Shown here piece by piece: positions 12,729-24,169 of a DNA stretch of 64,000 nucleotides. Under the pieces are notes generated by a model. The model made no database searches. It worked only from the letters and a program-made list of their open reading frames with translations, and had not been told where the DNA came from. The DNA is taken from the NCBI GenBank assembly GCA_015039465.1, contig MU130446.1:133677-197676 (forward strand), given 5' to 3'. Made by a program: the position numbers and the translations under genes. This stretch comes from Phlegmacium glaucopus. Lineage: Eukaryota; Basidiomycota; Agaricomycetes; Agaricales; Cortinariaceae. Numbering within the stretch: position 1 is the stretch's first letter; each line of letters starts with the position of its first letter.

Positions 12729-14685
12729 TCAGGACACTTCTGCTAGCTCGTACAGGTAGGTTCCGAGGAGTTTTGTCTTGTTGGAATATGAGATACATAA
12801 AAATAAGTTGCAAAAGCACGTACCCCTTCGATGAAGTTTGATCTGTCCAGTTTTTCATTTGTTGAGCTGAGAGAAAGATATTTGTTGTCAGTATTTCACC
12901 ATTGAACGAGACAGAGAAAGCGAGAGAGAAAAGAGGCATTCGAGGAGGAATTGAGATCCGCTCTCTCCCATTTTGAATTAAGAAGGAGCACTTACTGAGC
13001 ACCATCGTCGCCACGTCCCATTGGGAGAAGAAGGACATTAACTCCCAAAGACTCTGCAAAAGTCAGCGTAACAGGAATCGAGCCACCTTCTCGTGTTAGA
13101 TCTGGATCCTGTTTATACACGGCCTGTGGTGAATTGGACATATGGTCAGAAACCATATCTGGTGATATAATCAACGGTTTCGAGGCAAACCTTTGTAGCT
13201 CTTTTAGCAGCTTCAAAGTTCCAATGACGATGATCCGTAACCCAAGGCTTTCCACCATGCAAGTTCTCCACGGCGAGCTTGTTCTTGCTACCAAGGGCAG
13301 CGAACGCCTTTTCAAGATGTGCGATCACCAATGGATCTATATTGTCTGGAGTTTGGGGAGGAACGAGGCTGGCAGGGAGGAATGTTAGTTGCTTCAGAGG
13401 TGGATGTCCAAAGGTTGACGTACCGGATACTGAATTTGCCAGATACTTTAGCTGGGATGACTGTCTTTGCACCCGCCGCGCTAAATGCACCTTCGATTCC
13501 GTGAATAGAGAGACTAGGATAACGCATTCTTCCCATGAGTACAATGACTTTATCATCCGATAGCGCGATGGCCGCGCCTGCGGATTGCTCGACATCAGCG
13601 ATCGAATAATCGAGAGCTGCATAGATAGCTCTTGAAGATCAATGTTCAGCCCAAAAGATCGATTGTTAGAAGGGTATGACCTACTTCTCCTCTTCATCAG
13701 GTCCTTCAACCATCTCGTCTACACCTTTGACAAGGATTTTCCCATCTGGAGCCACCAGGGTACCAAGAAGGCTTATCAAATCGGTCATGGGTTCATGAAC
13801 GGTCCGTCCAAAAACACCTGAGTGGAGATCTCGAGCAGGTCCAGAAATGGTAACTTTATAGTACGCTAGACCACGTAACCCGTATGTAAGAACCGGAGTG
13901 CGGGTGTTGAGCCAGTAGTTATCGGACTTAATCCTCGGAGTGAGAGAATGTAGGCGGATTATAAGGATAGGAATTGGCTTACGATGCAAACGCACTCTAC
14001 ACCATCGAAGTATCCTCCTTTGAGAGATTCACGACGAACGAGGTCGTCTAGGCCTTCACTGCCACTTTCTTCCATGCCTTCAAAGCAGCAGACGATATTT
14101 ACCGGTAGAGGAATATTATGCTCATGGTGGTATTGCAAAACGTTAAGCCATCCTAGGATAGGACCCTTGTCGTCAGTACTGCCTCGACCAATGAGCTGCC
14201 CGGTTTCTTTGTTGATGGTAAGTGTGAAAGGTTCAGTGTCCCAGCCATCTGACTTATTTGCCTGCCATATTGATTGAGCGTATGCCCGATGTTTACCGAT
14301 CCGACTAATAACGTACTGGCTGAACGTCAAAATGACCATAGATGAGTACAGTCTTCTTAGTACTATCATTGCCGATGCGTCCGAGGATGGCAGGAGGGAG
14401 AGGCAAATCCTCTCCATCCATGATGTGTCGCCCTAGATCAACCACCTTGGTATCCACGCCGACTTGCTTCAATTGAGAGTTAAGCCATTCCGCCATCGCG
14501 AAAACGTCCTTTCGGTGAGTAGCATCACCACTTATCCTGTATAGATTGCCCAAGTTAGGTTCTGGGATATCGATGAATGAATATGACGGGATTTACGATG
14601 GAATTGCCACTGCATCGGCCAACCTATTTATGAAGGCATCGGCATTAGAGTCGATGTAGCTGAGAAATGCTGCTGGTGCTGGCAT
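12729..14685 (-). CDS. DUG1: Cys-Gly metallodipeptidase, M20 family (Dug1-like)
   Basis: Zinc- or manganese-dependent dipeptidase that cleaves Cys-Gly in glutathione turnover. The start at 14685 gives [18 protein letters not shown]. Metal-site motifs follow in order: YGHFDVQPA (His, Asp), RGSTDDKGP (Asp), [11 protein letters not shown] (catalytic and metal Glu) and the central dimerisation domain from [11 protein letters not shown] to [12 protein letters not shown]. The C-terminal part reads [10 protein letters not shown] and [13 protein letters not shown]. It ends YELAEVS at 12729. At least eight exons; total near 480 residues, as expected. It is divergent from the SUZ gene, with only 138 bp between the start codons. 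Confidence 0.94.
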
Positions 14686-14823
14686 CGATGTTAACGTTGT
14701 TGTAGAGATAAGATAAACTTGTGTCGCTTATGTCATCAATTGGCTGAGTGCGTCGCTCTGTGGCCAATCTGTGGCGTCCAAGTACTTATATCAAGGAGTC
14801 CGATTTGCGCTAACATTTGCAGG
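14686..14823. promoter_or_regulatory. 138-bp divergent promoter between DUG1 and the SUZ gene
   Basis: Both start codons face outward from this stretch, so any core promoter for either gene must lie in it or inside the first exons. A pyrimidine/purine-mixed sequence with no clear TATA box is seen. The bidirectional role is inferred from position only. Confidence 0.5.
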
Positions 14824-15569
14824 ATGAACATGTCGACGATGGCTGATACCTGGGACGATCAAAATGTGCGCCAAAATCTGACTGGAAAGGCTTTCTATTG
14901 ATGACTTTTGACCTCTAGACTCGTTCTACTCCTGGTGTTGCCTCGGGATCTACGAGCGCCAGCAAACCAAAGATATCTAAAAATATTGTAGTACCTGACG
15001 ATTGGGAGTTGGACGAGGAAGAAGAGGAAGACACGAGTCGATCAGTGGATCTCTGCAATAAACAACTCTGGGAAGACGCGTGAGTCATTCCAAAATCTAT
15101 ACAGTGATACTCTAGGTTCTCAAAGTTCTACAGAAATACAAAGATTCACCATCCAATGCCCTCCTTAATCATATCGCGTGGAACATCTTCCACAAGCGTT
15201 GCACTACCGAGTCTACCATTGAACCAGCCACCGCAGATGCGTATCCTGAAACGACCATCGCCTTCAATACCTTCTACAGCTTCAACGACCTCCGGTACTA
15301 CCGGAGAAACATTGAAAGAACGAGAAGCACGTTATCACGCTGCGCGTGAACGAATATTCGGTGCTTCTACCAATGAAGAACCAGCGCAACAGGAGAACGA
15401 TGACAAGAAGAAACCACCTCCTTTCACCCCTCAACCTGCTGGTAGTGTTAAATTAGTGCGCGAGCCACGCGGACCTGATACGAATGGAGGAAATAATATC
15501 GATACCAAAGGTTTCGGTGAACGGAGGGCAAAGCGGCCGCCGGCAAACAACGATATCCCCACTGAATGA
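14824..15569 (+). CDS. SUZ-domain protein
   Basis: Likely RNA-associated protein. The first ATG at 14824 (MNMSTMADTWDD) can be used; the ATG at 14839 (MADTWDD) is the alternative. An intron (donor AAT|gtgcgc, acceptor ctctag) joins to TRSTPGVASG, and another near 15080-15135 joins WEDA to NTKIHH. The SUZ motif is ILKRPS ... EREARYHAARERIFG, and the C-terminus carries KLVREPRGPD and a GFGERRAKR stretch. Acidic and Ser/Thr/Pro-rich linkers surround it. In other species SUZ proteins bind mRNA or mRNA-decay factors; no enzymatic role is suggested. Confidence 0.85.
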
Positions 15570-15733
15570 AAATTCAACTTTCTAATCACCCAGAGGCCGT
15601 ATATACTCTATGTTTTTTGTACAAAATGTTTGCTTTAATAAGTATGTACCGAATAAGGTCACTGGTTTCAAATTTGTACATAATCCTTTCTTCACTACAA
15701 CCTCCATCTCTTTACATTTTCTCTCCCCGCTCA

Positions 15734-17656
15734 ATGGCCCCAATAAAAGTATCCAAGATCTGCTGTAGTGCGTATCCACTCGCCGCTGAGCGCGACAGAG
15801 ATATCTACTAACATTTCCTTGTCAACCACACGCGTTTCACAGTCGGTGCTGGATACGTCGGTAAGAATCTCTTTCTGGAATGTCCACATGGCCACGTCTA
15901 GCTCGTGCTCGTCTTTGGCGGGCGAGGGGGGAGTATAGACATAGGCTAATCTGTTTTCTTGTACGCAGGTGGTCCAACATGTGCCGTCATCGCCTTGAAA
16001 TGCCCTCATATCAACGTCACCATCGTCGACCTTAACAAGACTCGCATAGACGCCTGGAATAGTGCGGACTTTTCTCTGCCCATCTATGAACCTGGCCTGG
16101 AAGACGTTGTTCGCCAGGCGCGGGGGCGTAACCTCTTCTTCTCAACCGACGTTGATAAGGCAATCGAGGAGGCTGACCTCATCTTCGTCAGCGTTAATAC
16201 ACCCACGAAGAAGAGTGGAGTAGGAGCTGGGTTCGCTGCAGACCTCAAGTAAGTAGAAGGCAACAAACGTCGTTTCCTTGACACCGTTTGGCGGCTGACA
16301 TAAGTCCTGTCCCCTCCTAAAATATTTCGTTTCCGCAGCTATGTCGAACTCGCCACGCGCCGCATTGCTACCATTGCTCGTTCCTCCAAAATTGTCGTTG
16401 AAAAATCAACTGTACCATGTCGTACCGCCGAGTCCATGCGTACCATCCTCGAAGCCAACTCCAAACCCAATTGCAGATTTGACATTCTCTCCAACCCTGA
16501 ATTTCTTGCCGAGGGAACGGCTATCAGCGACCTCTTCACGCCAGATCGCGTTCTTATTGGCTCTCTGCAGACACCCGAAGGTATTGACGCGTGTCATTCC
16601 CTTGCCGCAGTGTACTCTAATTGGGTTCCGTACGTATCTTTATTTTCAGCGATGAAGTCATCTCTGATGTGTGATTTATGAATTCAGAAAAGAACGCATT
16701 CTCACCGTCGGCCTCTGGTCTTCCGAGTTGTCCAAGCTAGCCGCCAACGCCATGCTTGCGCAGCGTATCTCTTCTATCAACGCGCTCTCTGCTATTTGCG
16801 AAGCTACGGGTGCCAACATTGATGAAGTCGCCCACGCTATCGGATACGATTCGCGTATTGGGCCAAAGTTCCTCAAAGCAAGTGTTGGGTTCGGTGGCTC
16901 GTGCTTCCAAAAAGATATCCTCAATCTAGTTTATCTAAGTGAGAGCTTGCATCTGCCTGAGGTAGCTGCATACTGGAGACAAGTCGTGGATATGAATGAA
17001 TATCAAAAGAGGCGATTCTCGAAGAGGGTTGTGGATACCCTTTTTAATACGATTACCGGCAAGGCAATGCCAGCTCATTTTGTTTGGTTAGTGCTATACT
17101 GATTACGACATCTCTAGCGAATCGCCGTCCTCGGGTTTGCATTCAAGGCTGATACGGGAGATACTCGAGAGTCAGCCGCAATCACCTTGATCAAGGACTT
17201 CCAGAGCGAGAAAGCATTGGTCAACATTTACGATCCTCAAGTCTCGCATGACCAGATCTGGCTCGACCTCGCCGAAGCCAGCCCTCTTGTGCCATTAGAT
17301 ACTAGTGGGTTTCAAGTCTCAACCTGTCCTTCTATTTGTTTCACTCACCCTTCTTTCTCCAGTCAAGAAACAAGTTACAATATGTAGCTCCGCCATGGAA
17401 GCGTGTAAACATGCTGAAGCCGTGGTCATCGCAACCGAATGGAAAGAATTCAAGGAAATCGATTGGGAGAAAGTATATGAAGGCATGAACAAGCCTGCGT
17501 TCGTATTTGATGGACGACTTTTGGTGGATTCGGAAAAGTTGAGCAAGATTGGGTTCAAAGTTCGTGTCGCTTCCCTTTTTACTTTTGCCTTTGCTGACTG
17601 AACTTACTTTTTTTCGTTCTCAGGTCACCACCATTGGCAGGCCCGCAATGGTTTAA
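15734..17656 (+). CDS. UDP-glucose 6-dehydrogenase
   Basis: Oxidises UDP-glucose to UDP-glucuronate with two NAD+, feeding UDP-xylose and wall or capsule sugars. The ATG at 15734 starts [11 protein letters not shown]; the nucleotide motif IGAGYVGG is split over two short introns. Later blocks are [46 protein letters not shown], the catalytic Cys in [13 protein letters not shown], and [15 protein letters not shown] in the C-terminal domain. It ends TTIGRPAMV at 17656. About 465-470 residues, as usual. The intron at 17064-17117 appears to use GC..AG ends (see findings). The GGSCFQKD cysteine and all key blocks are intact. Confidence 0.95.
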
Positions 17657-18154
17657 TTTTATTCCTTTCAAAAAATCAAGGACTCCCTTTTTCTTGGACT
17701 ACACCTCCATCTTCCATATACCAAACTATACATTTTGATTCCCTTTCTTTTTCCAATATACCCCCCCAAAATGGACTCTTTATTACCATTACAACAATTC
17801 TTTGTGTTTGATTTTGGTACTGGCATGCGCAACGAGTGAAGGAAGGGAAACTCTATAATGATACTTAGATCTGAAGAGGATAGTCAGCTAGATATTAGAT
17901 AGATATTAGATAGATATAAGGAAGATTGTACTCGGCGTAAGCACCACGTAATTATAACGATGGATATTGAATATTGAGGCCTTCACCACTCATCAGAGTA
18001 GTAGAGCGAATATGACCAGCTACTTGTTTGTTCGTGCAGCTACTTCGCAGAGGTGAACCTTATATGTATCGCCTTCCTGACAGTGCACTGCCATGGACAA
18101 GAACCCTTTGACTAGTGGCAATCGTATAAGGTTGAATCGTTTCTCCCCTGTAAC
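17657..18154. other. Intergenic, 3' region of the UDP-glucose dehydrogenase gene
   Basis: About 500 bp with pyrimidine-rich 3' UTR-like sequence, a short imperfect TTAGATAGATA repeat at about 17890-17925, and no supported gene. Confidence 0.5.
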
Positions 18155-20690
18155 ATGTTCGCAAACCCTAGAAATCTGGTCATTACTGGTGGACGATTTA
18201 ACAACAGCAATGTCACCAATGAATGGACAATTGGTAACCATGGTGTGTCTGACTTAAACCTCTCTCCATGGAAGATAATGATGCTGATGAGAGTGCCAGG
18301 AATTGGTCTTCTTCACAAACACAGCGTGCCTGGGGCAACTCATGACTCTGGGGAACGCTTCGACCCTCCAAAATGCGACGCGAATACTCGTATATTGATC
18401 ATTCAAAGACTCACGGCGTGGGTGAAGAGCAAACAACAATCGTCCTCCATGTTGTGGCTCCGTGGTTCTGCTGGAGTTGGAAAGTCTGCGCTAGCTCAAT
18501 CCCTTGCAGAGCTGTGTGCCTTGGAAGCTATTCTAGCTGGTACTTTCTTTTTCTCTAGGACGTCTCCAAATCCAAAACGAAGCGACGGTCGATCAGTCCT
18601 CCTAACCATTGCGTCCCAACTTTTATCATCTTTTCCGCGTATAAGAAAGTTCGTCAACAAAACCATCCAAGACGATCCCTCTATCTTTGACCGATCCCTC
18701 GAAACACAGATGCGAGAATTAATTATTAAACCCCTTACTTGCCTTGCAAATTCCCCAACGCAGAGATTTCTTCGACTCTTCATTCCGCCACCCGTCCGAT
18801 TGATTATTATTGATGGCCTCGACGAGTGTTTAGACCAAGCCATCCAATGCGAGCTGCTGAGAATAATTGGAACTTCCCTTAAGAAGTTTCCTTTTCCGTT
18901 TAGGTTCTTGATCGCTAGCCGTCCCGACGTTCATATCACTCGAACATTCCAACTTGACTTGATGGCGATGCGATACACCGAAATTGACTTGTCCGAGGAA
19001 ATTTCCGCATCCTCAGATATTCACATCCTGCTAAGGAAACGTTTCGATGATATAAAACGGACACATATCCTCCGCCAATACATCCCTTCTTCTTGGCCGA
19101 GCGAGGATGAGATCAACGAGCTGGTTCGCAGGTCATCTTGTCAATTCATCTATGCATCGACTGTGATCAAGTACATCAGTTCTCCCAAGCATCAGCCGAC
19201 TGAACGGCTTAATGTCATAATGGGCCTCTCTCATCCAGTAAAGGATAATCCATATGCTCAATTGGATGCGTTGTATATGCATATTTTCTCATGCGTCGAT
19301 GACATCTCAACTGCATTAATTATCCTGGGTGTTCTCTTTATCTCGATGGAGGGAGACCTTATTGCAACTCCGGCCAAGCTTGAAAAATTGCTTTTTTTGA
19401 AACAGGGAGAGGTGGAACTTGTTCTCAGCGATTTGCGCTCGGTTTTGACAGTGGAAGATCAATCTATTCGCATCCTACATGCCTCTCTTCCTGATTTTCT
19501 CCTTAATCCTTCGAGGTCAATAGATTTTTATGTCAATTTGGGCGTGTCACATGCTGCGCTGGCTAGAGGCTATATGAGAGATGCCTCCGAAGTGACATAT
19601 GACCTCGGTAAGTCTATTCCTTTCCAGTGAGAACGCTTTTCACATCTTTCGGATCGGTAGATTCAATGTGTCATTCATGGGACCTAATCCTTACCCATCT
19701 CAACAAAGCTGTCCTGACAGAAGGACTTCATCGCGACCTATTATACTTCAAATTCACTGCCATTCTACGTCGTTCCAACTTTCGGATCAAGCGACCTGAG
19801 ACTGGAAAGGTAAACTGGTCATCAACTATAAAATTTCAGGGCTATGTTATGCACTGGATATGGTCCTTTTTGCGTTGCATCGAGGAAACAGAGGTAGATA
19901 ATTACTCGGACAGAAATTGTGTTAATATCTCATTCTCAAACAGGCATTTAAACACTCGAAGGACATATATGATCGACATATGAAAACATTTGATGAACAC
20001 CTGAACCATAAACTCCTCGTCTATCTCTCGCATCAAGATTTGGCAGATGTGCTTACTTTTCTCTCCATCTACGAAGATGGGCTTGACGCACATGCCATTT
20101 CCCATTGCATTCCCGCATTGTTGAAATCAGCAACTGATTATTTGGCGGTCACCAGGATCGACGAAAATGCGTTGCATTTCGGAGCATTGTGCTCACGTGA
20201 GGAGGCAGGGCATACTTCCGACTCAACGTCAGGACAGCAGCGTTACCTGGTAATGTTACGTTGCTTTCTTCAGGATCCCAAACGATCTGGAAGATACTTT
20301 GTTGACGGTGTGAAGTATGCTCGTGCTGCAGTCAGGTGTTTCAAGGTTGTCTGCCCTCCTACTCCAGAACAGGAACTCCCTTTAAAAACAAAAGTGGACA
20401 ATCCAGTTACTTTGACGGGGTATATCAAAATGATGACGGAAATTGCATTCTTGCAATGTATAGCAGCCCTCCTCCCCAGAGCCGCTATTGCTGACGACCT
20501 CCTCGCCTTACTCGCCAACAATGAAATGCTAATTAAACGGAGGAATAGAATACTGCATGGGAAGAAGGGAGTGGCTGCCCCCGAGCTGGCGGCGCAGATA
20601 GGAGTATATCTACAGGCAAGTTATCTCTCTTTTCTTGTGGGCTGCGGCGTGGCTGAAAGTGCCACAGCGCGGAGCCATCGCGAAGAGTAA
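18155..20690 (+). CDS. NACHT-domain STAND NTPase (fungal NLR-like)
   Basis: Signal-transducing P-loop NTPase of the kind linked to fungal non-self recognition. The start at 18155 gives MFANPRNLVITGGRF, the usual N-terminal motif of the basidiomycete family. An intron is likely after NHG (donor gtgtct, acceptor gtgccag before GIGLLHK). The Walker A is GSAGVGKS (about residue 104 if read through), the Walker B RLIIIDGLDEC, and the sensor region FRFLIASRPD. The C-terminal half after the intron near 19606-19660 (MCHSWDLILTHL..) is helical and has no WD40, ANK or TPR repeats I can recognise. Probable stop at 20690, but a donor-like gtaag-free end makes the last exon uncertain. It borders the DUF6534 repeat region. 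Confidence 0.85.
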
Positions 20691-21561
20691 CAATGAATAC
20701 TCTAGTATTCAAGCCAGAACAGGAAACCGATAACGATTCGCTAGATTGCGCAAAGCCACCAACCAGCAAACGTCAAGCCAGTCTTTAGCTTGATCTACCT
20801 GTGTCAACATCCTGACGGATTCATGGAAACATAACCAGCGTGCTGCTAATTTCTAATGGGAGGTGTGAATCAAGTTTTGAGTCGATTTAAGTATAATACG
20901 CTAGTAACTATATGTAGACTACAATAAGAAAATTAATGGGGCTCAGTTTACGTACCTAGTTAAATGCATTCCGGCATGGCAATTTAGATTATAGATTAGA
21001 TTATCGGACCCTGAAAGCGAATTTATTAACTCCTTCAGCTTTCCTTGTTCCTTATTCCTTTAATAAAAAGAATGCAGAAGAGTAAGAAAATCGCCCTTTT
21101 CGGATGCCCTGTTCAAAATTAGCGGTCTTTGCATATCAGATTAGGCCTAATTGACTGACGTGTGCCGAATACAGAACACGGCGTTTCTTGGCACATATTT
21201 ATACTGTCTGTCATAATTGGGATCTGGATCCTGAGTATTGAGCAGCGCAGAGCTTAAAGCTATATTTCTGTGGTCGTGCAGAGTAACAAGTTAAAAATCA
21301 CTTTGCAGTGGAACCAGTTATTTCCCAAAAATGCTTTGTCCATCACTGAAAACTTTGCTCTTGATGGTGGATCTGCAAATGTTCGAGGAACGCGAACGCC
21401 GAGCCTTGTGGCCCTGAGTATTGACTTCAACGTTCCCATCAACTATCTTCCCTGTGCCGAGATTTCATGAGTCTCCATTCAGTTCACTGGCACCTCCCTT
21501 CTAGGCTCTTTTCTTACCGTCAACAAATCGTCTCAACGAATATCGTCATTTTGCGCTCCCA
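20691..21561 (+). promoter_or_regulatory. Upstream region of DUF6534 gene A, shared with gene B
   Basis: From about 21120 to 21561 this matches the region 24170-24647 in front of gene B, with indels. The shared blocks include a ttatttcccaaaaatgcttt stretch and cttgatggtggatctgcaaa. It is probably the duplicated 5' flank and promoter. 20691-21120 shows no gene. Confidence 0.6.
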
Positions 21562-24030
21562 TGGATAAGGCCATCGAGGATGAACGGATAGTGCTTGGCT
21601 CTATGTTCATTGGGACGACTATCTCCTATGTGTAAGTTCCCTCCCGCTTTCGACAAGAGGCTGAACATTTGACCGAACAGCACTTTTTTCAGACTTTACG
21701 GTGTTACATGTTGCCAGGCTATCTGGTACTTTCGCTCCCAGTCCGGACGTACCAGTAAAAGCATGAAAGCTCTAGTGCGTCTCATTGTCAAATTTGTCAT
21801 TTCCAAAGATAAAATCGCTTATTCAAAAAATAATACGCAGATCTTGTCTATCTGGATTGTAATTGATTTTTGTCCGTCGCCGTCGTCTTGGACTAGAATT
21901 GATGATACCTAGGCACAAACACTTGGATGTATATTCATGTTTCTTGCAACACTGCGCACCTTTCTTAGTCCTGCAATGGCCCGAGCTGGAGTGCACCCCG
22001 GTCCATGTCGCTATTGGTTAGTGACCTTTTCACTTTGGGGGTCGATGTTGGATCTATATGATAATCTATCCCAAACTTATATATTTCCACATAGGACTGT
22101 ACCGGTGTGTAACTTTAACCATATCTTGGGGCTCAGGCTGAATATATCTTGTTACTAGCTTTCGAATATAACAACAGTACGCGGTCGAAAGCCTATTAGC
22201 TGACTCACTTTCCTCATTGTCTGATTTCGGATGATCTAGGCAGTGTGCACGTTTTCCGTTGAAGGGTGCGTTAACATCGACTCGGCCTCCCACAATCCGT
22301 TGTACTTATCATTGATATTGTCCAGCTTTTTCATCATGCGAATGTGGAGGTGTACGGTAATTTTATAGCGCAGTGGTGTCTAGTCGTTCAATTCGAATTC
22401 TTCTACAGTATCGGAGCAGAAGAGATTAACAGCGCTGGTGGTAAGCATCCGGATTCATCGTTGAGGTAGCTTCTCACGTTCTCTTTCCGCCAGTTCATTC
22501 CGTATCTATTAGCCCTTGGTCAGTCTTCTCGTGCTGAATAAATCTTCCTTACTAATGTTCTACAGGTTTCGGTTTGGGTACGTAGGCCCAGTGACGTCAA
22601 TCCTGCCTTGCTAATTCCCGTCTGAAATAAATTTCGATTTCCAAAAGCTCAAATAACCCAAAGGTACGTGAGGAGGGCCTTAGTTCGAGCAAAGGATTGA
22701 CTTATGGTTACACTTTCAGCTTCAAAGTACGGTGTAACCTTTCTGTCCCACCCCTTAACACAGTACGTACCCACATACTGGAAACGACCTACCTCGAGCC
22801 TTGTCACAGCTTTTTGTTCTCGTGACCTCCAGCTGTAGACTATTCAGCGATAGCATTGTCGTCTTCACCATGTGCTACATGCTCTATGTCAGGAGCTTAG
22901 GTCTCACCCGACAGTAATTTCAAGTTTTTTCCACAATCATTTATGCAATGTATCAATATAATGTGTTAACAGCACGAACACCGTAAAGATTCTGCGGGGG
23001 CTTATCCTATGGTCGATCTCAACTGGCGTGTTGACTTGGTAGGTGCCTCCTCACCTTTTTTATAAGACCATCCTTATCATGAAGTATTGATTCGCAGGCT
23101 TAGCAGTATACTATTCCTGGCTTCTGTAAGTATTCCTTCAACTCGGAATATTGTATTGTTCCCTCACATTCTTCATAGTTTCTGGATATAGGTACTTTAC
23201 CGAATGCCGTTGGGATCTTTTATGTTCGTAGTGGACGTGCGTCATTTTTCGCTCTCCCATGAATTTTATGGTTATTAACCATACCTTCCAGTCTATGTAA
23301 ATGCCATGCTTGCGCAGTACGTTTTACTTTGTAGAGACAATACTGTCTGCTTATATCCAATCATATTCGAAGGCTAAATGCTCGTACCCGATTTCGGGCG
23401 ATGGCCGATGCAACATTACCGCTCACTCTGAACTTGGATACAATATCATCGGCCCAGCAAATCCCTTGCGAGTCACAACCAGTGAGAATCTCATTTACTT
23501 GCATCTTTAAGAGAAGGAGGTTAATTTTGCGCGGCGTAACAAGCTTGAACCGATAGGCTGAGCAAAATAATACGGTATTAATTTCGACTTTTTTTTTGCT
23601 CACACAGCCTTTATCGAGGAGGTGGCTGTGGGATTGCGGATTTGTGGTAGCAGCGTAACGAGAGAAAGGACACAGATATAATGTTTGATGAAAGTCATCA
23701 AGACTTTGAACATGTCATGACTCACCCTCCGCGCAGAATATGTACATAGGAACGGAACTCTAGGGGAGGCAGACACAGACATTCACCACCTTGTTGGATA
23801 TATTGATGCAACGAGAATGTATATACAATTACTTGGTGAGGTAGAGATATGGATTACTTATATCTGGCTGCATGCCAATACGTTCGTTTTGGAATAAAAT
23901 ATGTTGTATATAGTTACTTAAAAGGACTTTTCAAAAACTGACAGTGCTATAGTAGTAAGTCATATGCTTGGCTGGAAGACTTTGACATCTGCAAATCCGA
24001 TATTTTCAATTTTGATTCGCTGTCCCCCGC
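21120..24030 (+). repeat. Tandem duplication unit A (about 2.9 kb)
   Basis: This unit and the next (24170-27060) are alignable along their whole length: 5' flank, all exons and introns of a DUF6534 gene, and the 3' flank up to an attttgattcgct motif. They are direct neighbours in the same orientation. Confidence 0.8.
21562..23481 (+). CDS. DUF6534 multipass membrane protein gene A
   Basis: Member of the large agaricomycete DUF6534 family of predicted seven-helix membrane proteins; function unknown. Exons can be followed by sequence: 21562-21632 (MDKAIEDERIVLGSMFIG..), 21693-21774 (LYGVTCCQAIWYFRSQ..), 21841-21858, 21913-22016 (AQTLGCIFMF..), several microexons, then FFIMRMWR joined to VSEQKRLTALV, VVFTMCYMLYVRS, ILRGLILWSISTGVLT, and VYVNAMLAQLNARTRF. 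The last block is the family's C-terminal signature. The frame stays open through the first four exons. The end given is that of the last clear exon; one more short exon probably follows. Introns are about 50 nt each, more than ten in all. No stop was found in the exons I traced. Confidence 0.75.
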
Positions 24031-24169
24031 AAACAGCGCCTGCACTCTTCACCAAAGAGGATTACCATTGAAACCAGCAACGTTGTCGTACACTCACCTG
24101 ACAGTCTTGATGTCAAAAAGACCATTGAAATGCAATTAAAGTTGTTGGAAAGCGGCAGTCATCTTGATA

